Positions 57,640-64,000 of a stretch of 64,000 nucleotides of DNA are shown piece by piece. The notes under the pieces are model-generated. The model was given only the letters and a program-made list of their open reading frames with translations, searched no databases and had not been told where the DNA came from. The position numbers and the translations under genes are program-made. Location: the NCBI GenBank assembly GCA_937873445.1, contig CALMWF010000035.1, positions 38,217-102,216 of the forward strand, read 5' to 3'. The stretch is from an uncultured Alphaproteobacteria bacterium (GTDB lineage: Bacteria; Pseudomonadota; Alphaproteobacteria; Rhizobiales; Aestuariivirgaceae). Every line of letters starts with the position of its first letter. The first letter of the stretch is position 1.

Positions 57640-58372
57640 CGCCAATGGCCCTGCGGAACTGGCGTACGGTCTCCGCCATGCCCATGACCAGCGCATCGGC
57701 CACCACCGCATGGCCGATGGACACTTCAGCCAGATTGGGCAGGGCGGCAATGAGGCGCGGCAGGTTTTCCCGCGTCAGATCATGCCCGGCATTGAGGCCA
57801 AGCCCCGCCTTTTCCGCCGCCCGGCCCGCCGCCACCACCCTGGCAAATTCGCGCTGCATGGCGTTTTCGTCCAGCGCCCCGCCATAGGGGCCGGTGTAGA
57901 TTTCAACGCGGTCCGCCCCCACCGCCCTGGCCAGCGCCGGGGCCTTGTCATCCGGGTCAATGAACAGCGACACCCGCATGCCGCCGCGGTGCAGGCGGGC
58001 CACTACCTCTTCCAGCAACGCCCGGTTCCCGGCCACGTCCCAGCCATGGTCCGAGGTGCCCTGCCCCGGCAGGTCCGGCACCAGCGTCACCTGATCCGGC
58101 TTCTCCGCCTCGCACAGCGTGAGAAAGCGCTCATCCGGATAGCCCTCGATGTTGAATTCGCGGCCCGGAAACTCGGCCCGGATCAGGCGCGCCAGATCCG
58201 TTACGTCAGTGCGCCGGATGTGGCGCTCGTCGGGGCGCGGATGCACCGTCAGCCCCGAGGCCCCTGCCGCCAGCGCAATACGCCCGATCTGGGCCACGTC
58301 GGGCCACGGCACATCACGCCGGTTGCGCAGATAGGCGACGGCATTGACGTTGACGGACAGGGTGCAGGCCAT
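57632..58372 (-). CDS. pdxJ: Pyridoxine 5'-phosphate synthase
   Basis: 246-residue TIM-barrel enzyme making pyridoxine phosphate from deoxyxylulose phosphate and aminoacetone phosphate. Seen: LSVNVNAVAYLRNRR with catalytic/substrate Asn-Arg, GLTVHPRPDERHI, FNIEGYPDERFL, VTLVPDLPGQ, and LNAGHDLTRENL with HAVVADAL near the end. GGGAGAA precedes the ATG at 58372. Supplies cofactor used by several PLP enzymes in the window, though this is general. Confidence 0.95.
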   Translation of the reverse strand: MACTLSVNVNAVAYLRNRRDVPWPDVAQIGRIALAAGASGLTVHPRPDERHIRRTDVTDLARLIRAEFPGREFNIEGYPDERFLTLCEAEKPDQVTLVPDLPGQGTSDHGWDVAGNRALLEEVVARLHRGGMRVSLFIDPDDKAPALARAVGADRVEIYTGPYGGALDENAMQREFARVVAAGRAAEKAGLGLNAGHDLTRENLPRLIAALPNLAEVSIGHAVVADALVMGMAETVRQFRRAIGDV

Positions 58373-58459
58373 GGTCAGTTCTCCCAGCCCGCTCCTTAGC
58401 ATCCGGGCGGTCCGGAAAAAGGGGCCGGTTCGGGATTTTTTCGCCAGACCGCCCTGGGC

Positions 58460-59041
58460 CTAGCCTTCGCCGCCCTGTGCCCCCGGCTGGCGGACGGTCT
58501 CCAGATCAGCCGCCGAAAAGCCGCGCGGCCCCACCAGCATCTGCAATTCCGAAATGAACTGGCGCCGCGCCTTCTCCACATCGAGCACCGGTGACTTGGT
58601 GCTGGGCATGCGGCCGTCCTGTGGCTTCTGGGCCACCAGCAGGTCATGCACCTGAACACAGGCGTCAATGATCGGCTGCCGGGTGCCGCGAAAGGCCGAA
58701 GGCCGGGGGGGCCCCGCCGCATCCGGATCGGTATTGGGAAAGAACACCCGCCCCACATCGGCCAGCACCGCCAGACGGGCGGCCGTATCGGTGGGCGAAT
58801 GGCTGGTGCCGCCGCGCTGCATGGCGGCGAAGTAGCGCGCCGCATCCTCCATCTCGGTCAAAACCCGCCCGCCCCAGGCTATGATCTCGCCGCTGTGCCG
58901 GCGCAGATAGGCCTCATAGCCGTCATCGGCACGTGCTGGGTCCGCCACCGGCGAAGCCGCAGGCCGGCGCCGCAGCGCATAGGCCGCCGCCGCCAGCGCC
59001 GCCGCCGCCATGGCCAATTGCAGCAGATCCAGCGCCGCCAC
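58460..59041 (-). CDS. Hypothetical protein after ilvH
   Basis: 193-residue protein starting at GTG, 2 bases after the ilvH stop, with AAGG about 8 bases before it. Seen: a short N-terminal membrane segment (LLQLAMAAAALAAAAYALRRR), then a soluble helical domain of ~150 residues including EMEDAARYFAAMQRG and RVFFPNTDPDAAG. Not recognised. The tight link to ilvH suggests cotranscription with ilvBH. Confidence 0.7.
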   Translation of the reverse strand: MAALDLLQLAMAAAALAAAAYALRRRPAASPVADPARADDGYEAYLRRHSGEIIAWGGRVLTEMEDAARYFAAMQRGGTSHSPTDTAARLAVLADVGRVFFPNTDPDAAGPPRPSAFRGTRQPIIDACVQVHDLLVAQKPQDGRMPSTKSPVLDVEKARRQFISELQMLVGPRGFSAADLETVRQPGAQGGEG

Positions 59042-59043
59042 GG

Positions 59044-59604
59044 TTATACCTTCATGGCCTCGGCACCGCGCGAAATGCCGGCCACGCCGGTGCGCGCCAC
59101 CTCGATGAGGCCGAGCGGCACCATGAGCGAGATGAACTGGTCAATCTTGTCGGGCTTGCCGGTGAGCTCAAAGATGAAGCTTTCGGTGGTGGCGTCAATG
59201 ACCCGCGCCCGGAAGGCGTCCGCCAGGCGCAGCGCCTCCATGCGCTTCTCCCCGGTGCCCGAAACCTTCACCATGGCGAGTTCGCGTGACAGGGTGTTGC
59301 CCTGCTCGGTCAGGTCGGCCACTGAATGCACCGGCACCATGCGCGACAGCTGGTTCTTGATCTGCTCCAGCACCGGCCTTGTGCCGGTGGTGACAATGGT
59401 GATGCGCGAGACATGGCGCTCGTGCTGGGTTTCCGACACGGTGAGCGAGTCGATGTTGTAGCCCCGGCCCGAGAACAGGCCGATGACGCGGGCCAGAACG
59501 CCCGGCTGGTTGTCAACGATGACGGCCAGCGTGTGGGTCTCCTCGGCCTGCTTCTTGGCTTCCATGAAATAGGCGGAACCGGTGGCGGTGAGATGGCTGT
59601 TCAT
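59044..59604 (-). CDS. ilvH: Acetolactate synthase small subunit
   Basis: 186-residue regulatory subunit that confers valine inhibition. Seen: the ACT domain THTLAVIVDNQPGVLARVIG with GRGYNIDSLTVSETQH, VSRITIVTTG and the C-terminal DATTESFIFELTG. AAGGAGGAG gives an ideal ribosome site for the ATG at 59604. It follows ilvB by 10 bases. Confidence 0.96.
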   Translation of the reverse strand: MNSHLTATGSAYFMEAKKQAEETHTLAVIVDNQPGVLARVIGLFSGRGYNIDSLTVSETQHERHVSRITIVTTGTRPVLEQIKNQLSRMVPVHSVADLTEQGNTLSRELAMVKVSGTGEKRMEALRLADAFRARVIDATTESFIFELTGKPDKIDQFISLMVPLGLIEVARTGVAGISRGAEAMKV

Positions 59605-59614
59605 GGTCTCCTCC

Positions 59615-61387
59615 TTACACCAGCTGGGCGCCCTTGGCGTCGATGATGCTGCCCACGTCTTCGTCGGCAACCTCCTCGCCCAGGATCATGTCATTGTGCG
59701 CCTTGCCCGACGGGATCATCGGGAAGCAGTTGGCCACATTCATCACTTCGCAATCGAACAGCACCGGATGGGGCGCGTCGATCATCTGCTTGATCTTGGC
59801 GTCCAGTTCATCCGGCTTGGAAGCGCGAATGCCCACCCCGCCGAAGGCTTCCGCCATCTTGACGAAGTCGGGCAGCGATTCCGAATAGCTGTGCGACAGG
59901 CGGTTGCCGTGCAGCAACTGCTGCCACTGCCGCACCATGCCCATGTAATGGTTGTTGAGAATGAAGATCTTGATGGGCAGCTTGAACTGCACGGCGGTGG
60001 CCATTTCCTGCATGGTCATCTGCACCGAGGCATCGCCGGCAATGTCGATGACCAGCGACTTGGGATGGGCCACCTGCACGCCCACCGCAGCCGGCAGGCC
60101 ATAGCCCATGGTGCCAAGCCCGCCCGAGGTCATCAGCCGGTTCGGCTCCTCGAACTTGTAGAACTGGGCCGCCCACATCTGATGCTGGCCCACCTCGGTG
60201 GTGATGTAGGTGTCGCGCCCCCTTGTCAGCTCATAGAGCCGCTGGATGGCGTATTGCGGCATGATGACGTCCTTGTTGGCGCGATAGCGCAGGCTGTCGC
60301 GCGCCCGCCATTTGTCAATCTGCGTCCACCATTCGGCCAGCGCCTTCTTGTCGAGGGCGGCGTTGCGCGCCTTCCACACCCGGATCAGGTCTTCCAGCGC
60401 ATGGGCGGCGTCACCGGCAATGGCAATGTCCACCGGCACCGTCTTGTTGATGGACGAGGGATCGATGTCGATGTGGATTTTCCGCGAATGCGGCGCAAAG
60501 GCATCAAGCCGCCCGGTGATGCGGTCGTCAAAGCGCGCGCCGATGCAGATCATCACGTCGCAGCCATGCATCGTCATGTTGGCTTCGTAGGTGCCGTGCA
60601 TGCCCAGCATGCCCAGCCATTCCTTGCCCGATCCCGGAAAGGCCCCCAGCCCCATCAGCGTCGAGGTGATGGGTATGCCGGTCATCTTGACGAATTCGCG
60701 CAGCAGCCGCGACGCCGTGACCCCGGAATTGATGATGCCGCCGCCGGTGTAGAGAATGGGCTTCCTGGCCGTGGCGATGAGGTCCACCGCCTGGCGGATC
60801 AGGCTCTGGTCGGGCTTGACGCGGGGCCGGTAGGTCGGGTGCTCGATGTTCTTCGGCCCCACATATTTGCCCTTGGCAAACTGCACATCCTTGGGCACGT
60901 CCACCACCACCGGACCGGGCCGCCCGTGGGTTGCCACATGAAAGGCCTCGTGCAGGATGCGGGCCAGATCGTTGACATCCTTCACCAGCCAGTTGTGCTT
61001 GGTGCAGGGCCGGGTGATGCCCACCGTGTCGCATTCCTGAAAGGCGTCATTGCCGATGAGATGGGTCGGCACCTGGCCGGAGATCACCACCATGGGAATG
61101 GAGTCGAGCAGCGCATCGGTGAGACCGGTCACGCAATTGGTGGCGCCGGGGCCGGAGGTGGCAATCACCACACCGCACTTGCCGGTGGAGCGGGCATAGC
61201 CCTCGGCGGCGTGGGTTGCCCCCTGCTCGTGCCGCACCAGAATGTGCTGAACCTTGTCCTGCTGGAAAATCTCGTCATAGATCGGAAGAACGGCACCGCC
61301 GGGATAGCCGAACACATGTTCCACCCCCTGATCGGCCAATGCCTTCAGCACGATCTCGGCACCCGTCATCAAATCGCCAGCAGCCAT
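59615..61387 (-). CDS. ilvB: Acetolactate synthase large subunit
   Basis: 590-residue ThDP enzyme making acetolactate and acetohydroxybutyrate. Seen: VFGYPGGAVLPIYDEIF, RHEQGATHAAEGYARSTG with the catalytic Glu, TSGPGATNCVTGL, and the ThDP/Mg motif GDASVQMTMQEMATAV with IFILNNHYMGM. ATG at 61387 with GAGGA 6 bases upstream; a longer in-frame start would run into the attenuator. First structural gene after an ilv leader peptide and terminator. Confidence 0.97.
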   Translation of the reverse strand: MAAGDLMTGAEIVLKALADQGVEHVFGYPGGAVLPIYDEIFQQDKVQHILVRHEQGATHAAEGYARSTGKCGVVIATSGPGATNCVTGLTDALLDSIPMVVISGQVPTHLIGNDAFQECDTVGITRPCTKHNWLVKDVNDLARILHEAFHVATHGRPGPVVVDVPKDVQFAKGKYVGPKNIEHPTYRPRVKPDQSLIRQAVDLIATARKPILYTGGGIINSGVTASRLLREFVKMTGIPITSTLMGLGAFPGSGKEWLGMLGMHGTYEANMTMHGCDVMICIGARFDDRITGRLDAFAPHSRKIHIDIDPSSINKTVPVDIAIAGDAAHALEDLIRVWKARNAALDKKALAEWWTQIDKWRARDSLRYRANKDVIMPQYAIQRLYELTRGRDTYITTEVGQHQMWAAQFYKFEEPNRLMTSGGLGTMGYGLPAAVGVQVAHPKSLVIDIAGDASVQMTMQEMATAVQFKLPIKIFILNNHYMGMVRQWQQLLHGNRLSHSYSESLPDFVKMAEAFGGVGIRASKPDELDAKIKQMIDAPHPVLFDCEVMNVANCFPMIPSGKAHNDMILGEEVADEDVGSIIDAKGAQLV

Positions 61388-61440
61388 GATGTCCTCACTC
61401 TTTCCTGCTCCGTTACACATGAACGCCACCATCAGGCAAT

Positions 61441-61463
61441 AAAAAAGGCCCCCGGAGGAGCCT
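61441..61463 (-). terminator. ilvB attenuator terminator
   Basis: On the minus strand AGGCTCC, loop TCCG, GGGGCCT (61463-61446), then TTTTTTATT: a compact intrinsic terminator between the leader peptide and ilvB. Upstream, the leader segment CGCGCAAC (61517-61510) pairs with GTTGCGCG (61475-61468), giving a competing hairpin of the attenuation type. Confidence 0.85.
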
Positions 61464-61494
61464 GTTTCGCGCAACACCCAAATCCCCGGAGGCC

Positions 61495-61542
61495 TCAGGC
61501 CCCGGTGGCGTTGCGCGTCCCAACTACGATCAGCGTGTTCAT
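61495..61542 (-). CDS. ilvB leader peptide
   Basis: 15-codon ORF encoding MNTLIVVGTRNATGA, with the consecutive regulatory codons Leu-Ile-Val-Val at positions 4-7. All three branched-chain amino acids are represented, as in ilv leaders. It is followed by an attenuator terminator and ilvB. The ATG is exactly where transcription should start (7 bases after the -10). Confidence 0.85.
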   Translation of the reverse strand: MNTLIVVGTRNATGA

Positions 61543-61548
61543 GGCCCT

Positions 61549-61577
61549 TTTCTAGAAAGGCTTGGCGGCCCGGTCAA
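61549..61577 (-). promoter_or_regulatory. Promoter of the ilv leader transcript
   Basis: On the minus strand TTGACC (61577-61572), exactly 17 bases, TAGAAA (61554-61549), then 6 bases to the leader ATG. Five of six bases match at -35. The -35 overlaps the miaA stop codon. Confidence 0.75.
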
Positions 61578-62446
61578 GGGGGCGGAACTGCGGGCCACTG
61601 TGTCATCTGGCCGCGAAACCAGGTCAACTGGCGCTTGATGTAGTGGCGGGTCGCCGTCTTGGCGGCCACCACCGCGTCTTCCAGGCGCCACTCCCCCCGG
61701 ATGACGCCCAGAAGCTCCGGCACGCCGATGGCCTTCATGACCGGCAGATCGGCGTCATAGGCCGGAAGGGCCGCCACCTCGTCCAGCGCCCCCGCCGCCA
61801 GCATGCGGTCAAAGCGCGCCTCGGCCCGGGCATAAAGCGCCTCGCGCGCCACCGAAACGAACATCCGCTCCACCTGCACCCCGTTCAGCGCCGCCCCCTG
61901 CCGCCCCTGTTCCTGCCAATGGGAAAGGGGCCTGCCGGTGCCCTCCACCACCACCAGCGCGCGGATCAGGCGCTGCCGATCATGGCCATGCAGACGGGCC
62001 GCCGCCACCGGGTCACGGGCTTGAATCTCTTTGTGCAGATCGCCCCGGAAGTCCCTCCATTTATTGCGGATTTCGTCATCAATGGGGGGAATGTCGGCAA
62101 TCCCCTCCTCCAGCGCCTTGAAATAGAGCCCGGTGCCGCCCACCAGAATGGCAAGCCGCCCCTCGGCCCACACCTCACTCATTGCTGCCCGCGCGTCCCT
62201 GAGCCAGGCCGCCACCGAATAGGCGCTGGCACCGCTGACATGGCCGTAAAGCCGGTGGGGTGCGGCCGCCTCCTCCGCCGCCGTGGGCCGGGCCGACAGC
62301 AGGCGCAGGTCGGCATAGACCTGAAGCGCATCGGCATTGATGATGACGCCGCCACGCTCCCGCGCGGCCTTCAGGCCAAGGGCGGACTTGCCGCTGGCGG
62401 TGGGGCCTGCAATAAACAGAGCGGATTTTGCGGCAAGGGCACTCAT
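61574..62446 (-). CDS. miaA: tRNA dimethylallyltransferase
   Basis: 290-residue enzyme adding the isopentenyl group to A37 of tRNAs reading U-starting codons. Seen: P-loop FIAGPTASGKSALGLKAA, NADALQVYADLRLLSARPT (DSMQVY equivalent), ILVGGTGLYFKAL, HDRQRLIRALVVVEGTGRP and KRQLTWFR at the end. The start codon directly abuts the start codon of serB on the other strand. Upstream of the ilv leader on the same strand. Confidence 0.94.
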   Translation of the reverse strand: MSALAAKSALFIAGPTASGKSALGLKAARERGGVIINADALQVYADLRLLSARPTAAEEAAAPHRLYGHVSGASAYSVAAWLRDARAAMSEVWAEGRLAILVGGTGLYFKALEEGIADIPPIDDEIRNKWRDFRGDLHKEIQARDPVAAARLHGHDRQRLIRALVVVEGTGRPLSHWQEQGRQGAALNGVQVERMFVSVAREALYARAEARFDRMLAAGALDEVAALPAYDADLPVMKAIGVPELLGVIRGEWRLEDAVVAAKTATRHYIKRQLTWFRGQMTQWPAVPPP

Positions 62447-63316
62447 TTGGATTCCGTTCTGGTTCTCATAGCAGCCCCCGGCTCCGGCGCAATCACCGAC
62501 CGCATCGTGGCCCGCCTCAGGGCGCTGGGCGCCGATGGTGTGCGCTGGCTGGCCCCCGGCGACGCGCTGGAGGTGCCCGCCTTCTCCCGCCTCTCCGAAT
62601 TTCTTGCCGAAATCCGCAGCCAGCCCATCGATTTCGCCGTCGTCTCCACCGAAAACCGGCGCAAGCGCCTGCTGGTGGCCGACATGGATTCAACCATGAT
62701 CCATCAGGAGTGCATCGACGAACTGGGCGTGGCCGCCGGGGTGGGCGATGAGATCAAGGCCATCACCGTGCGCGCCATGCGCGGCGAGCTGGACTTTGAC
62801 GGGGCGCTGCGCGCCCGCGTCGCCCTGCTCAAGGGGCTGGAGGAAAAGGTCATCCAGCGCCTGCTGGCCGAGCGCATCACCTTCATGCCCGGCGGCACAA
62901 CGCTGCTCGCCACCATGAAGGCCTTCGGCGCCCATACGGCACTCATCTCCGGCGGCTTCCGCCAGTTCACCCGGCCGGTGGCCAGAGCCCTGGGCTTTGA
63001 CGAGGAACAGGCCAATGAGCTGGAGATCAGGAAGGGTCATCTGACCGGCGAGGTCATTCCGCCCATCCTCGGCTCCGCCGCCAAGCTGCACGGCCTGAAG
63101 CGCCTGGCCGCCGGGCTGGGCCTGGAAATGGAAGACACCATTGCCGTGGGCGATGGCGCCAATGACGTGGCCATGCTGGCCGAGGCCGGCATCGGCGTGG
63201 CGCTCCATGCCAAGCCCCACGTGCAGGAGTCGACCCTCATCCGCATCAATCATGGCGACCTCACCGCCCTGCTCCATCTGCAAGGCTATGCCCGCCACGA
63301 ATTCCGCGACAGTTAG
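62447..63316 (+). CDS. serB: Phosphoserine phosphatase
   Basis: 289-residue HAD-family phosphatase giving serine from O-phosphoserine. Seen: an N-terminal ACT-like part ([35 protein letters not shown]), then [20 protein letters not shown] with the nucleophile [21 protein letters not shown] and [20 protein letters not shown]. The only fitting start is TTG at 62447 with AAGGG 7 bases before it; the N-terminal homology rules out a much later start. The start abuts miaA. Confidence 0.92.
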   Translation: MDSVLVLIAAPGSGAITDRIVARLRALGADGVRWLAPGDALEVPAFSRLSEFLAEIRSQPIDFAVVSTENRRKRLLVADMDSTMIHQECIDELGVAAGVGDEIKAITVRAMRGELDFDGALRARVALLKGLEEKVIQRLLAERITFMPGGTTLLATMKAFGAHTALISGGFRQFTRPVARALGFDEEQANELEIRKGHLTGEVIPPILGSAAKLHGLKRLAAGLGLEMEDTIAVGDGANDVAMLAEAGIGVALHAKPHVQESTLIRINHGDLTALLHLQGYARHEFRDS

Positions 63317-63389
63317 GCCCAGCCGCAAATGGCCGCTTGCCAAAAGCCCGCCGACTGAACAAAGTTCACCGCACCTGCACGAGGAAACC

Positions 63390-64000
63390 ATGGCAAAGAA
63401 ACCCGCAAAGAAGACATCCGCAAGGAAGCCCGCCAAACCGGCAGCAAAGAAGGCCGCCCGCAAACCCGCCAGAAAGCCCGCCAAACCGGCCAGCCGCACG
63501 GCCACGTCCCGCAAGGCCCCGGCCAAGACAAAGGTGAAGGCCAAAAAGCCCGCCGCCAGGAAGGCCGCCAGAAAGCCGGCGCCGAAAAGTGCCGCACCGC
63601 TGATGAAGGTCAGCCGCGACCAGCGCAAGTTCCTGCTGGGCGAGGAGGCCATCTCCAAAAGCTGGTACAACATTCAGGCCGATCTGCCGGTGCCGCTGGC
63701 CCCGCCCATGCACCCCGGCACCCACCAGCCCGCCGGGCCGGAAGACCTTTCGCCCATTTTCCCCATGGAACTCATCCGGCAGGAGATGACCCAGGAGCGC
63801 GAGGTCGATATCCCCAAGCCGGTGCGCGACATCTACCGCATGTGGCGCCCCACACCGCTCTATCGCGCCATCGGCCTGGAAAAGGCGCTGGGCACCACCG
63901 CCAGGATTTTCTACAAATACGAGGGCACCTCGCCCGCCGGTTCGCACAAGCCCAACACCGCCGTGCCGCAGGCCTTCTACAACAAGGAAGCGGGCATCAA
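63390..64000 (+). CDS. TrpB2-type tryptophan synthase beta-like enzyme with histone-H1-like tail (partial)
   Basis: First ~203 residues of a gene running off the window. Residues 1-71 are a Lys/Ala/Pro/Arg-rich, acid-free tail ([20 protein letters not shown] and similar repeats) like bacterial H1-type proteins. From residue 72 ([20 protein letters not shown]) it is a normal TrpB2 start, with [19 protein letters not shown], and [16 protein letters not shown] holding the PLP Lys. GAGGAAACC directly before the first ATG supports translation of the tail. Family role: tryptophan synthase beta without TrpA; an archaeal TrpB2 uses O-phosphoserine. serB lies 73 bases upstream. Confidence 0.85.
   Translation, partial: MAKKPAKKTSARKPAKPAAKKAARKPARKPAKPASRTATSRKAPAKTKVKAKKPAARKAARKPAPKSAAPLMKVSRDQRKFLLGEEAISKSWYNIQADLPVPLAPPMHPGTHQPAGPEDLSPIFPMELIRQEMTQEREVDIPKPVRDIYRMWRPTPLYRAIGLEKALGTTARIFYKYEGTSPAGSHKPNTAVPQAFYNKEAGI

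Noticed and set aside
59582..61555. 657-codon plus-strand frame opposite ilvB
   Set aside because: Antisense shadow of ilvB and its leader, with no family features.
63390..63602. Separate small H1-like gene ending before TrpB2
   Set aside because: The frame continues without a stop into TrpB2 and the internal Met has no ribosome site, so a fusion is the simpler reading.

Overview
The window is a 64 kb stretch of GC-rich alphaproteobacterial chromosome. Markers of the group are a DUF1476 F1-ATPase zeta-type inhibitor, a CckA-type hybrid kinase, an alphaproteobacterial LexA box (GTTC-N7-GTTC) in front of recA, Omp25/31-like small barrels and a solitary rpsD next to murI. The order purC-purS-purQ-purL-bolA-grxD, then rpsD-murI-RNA methyltransferase-icd-alaS-recA-cckA, recalls Hyphomicrobiales (Rhizobiales), but I cannot place it to genus. 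I see no IS element, prophage, CRISPR array or rRNA. There is one tRNA (Lys, anticodon CTT).

Layout. 1-3.0 kb (minus): L,D-transpeptidase, PncB, HpaI-type aldolase, DUF1476. 3.2-9.2 kb (plus): purine block purC, purS, psiE-like, purQ, flavin reductase, purL, then bolA and grxD. 9.2-12.5 kb: orphan ectoine-synthase-like cupin, DMT and MFS transporters, a palindromic tandem repeat. 12.5-14.9 kb (minus): RNA methyltransferase, murI and rpsD, the last with a strong promoter and a long structured leader. 15-22.7 kb (minus): a copper-type TonB locus (DUF2946-like, TonB, two OprC/NosA-type receptors, MFS exporter). 22.8-32.6 kb: icd, APH(6)-like kinase, orphan histidine kinase, two Gfa-type proteins, proline dehydrogenase, alaS, recA. 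32.6-42.5 kb: amidase, DUF442, CckA, FliO-like, SDR, DUF2852, modABC behind two ModE-like sites, cytochrome b561. 42.5-50.5 kb: GGDEF-EAL protein, lipoprotein hydrolase, tRNA-Lys, leuA with a Leu-rich leader peptide, Tad-like protein, aminotransferase. 50.7-54.3 kb: four outer-membrane barrels in an A-B-A'-B' pattern, then a 109-bp tandem repeat abutting ilvC. 54.3-64 kb: ilvC, tyrosine phenol-lyase-like enzyme, lysE, pdxJ, ilvH, ilvB with an attenuator, miaA, serB and the start of a TrpB2-type gene.

Themes. Branched-chain amino acid synthesis is represented by leuA, ilvB, ilvH and ilvC. leuA and ilvB each follow a 15-codon leader peptide whose promoter places the start codon at or within about two bases of the predicted +1. 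Copper uptake looks dedicated: both receptors keep the CxxxM and HxM copper-ligand motifs known from OprC.

The most unusual items are: (1) a TrpB2-type synthase with a ~71-residue Lys/Ala/Pro-rich histone-H1-like N-terminal tail, next to serB; (2) three 109-bp repeats at the end of ilvC, each carrying a copy of the last ilvC codons plus a palindrome of the same architecture as one found 40 kb away; (3) the paired leaderless attenuators; (4) the alternating duplication of two outer-membrane barrel genes, several with cysteine pairs; (5) an ectoine synthase homologue without ectA or ectB. All calls come from reading the sequence and from remembered family features; no database search was run.
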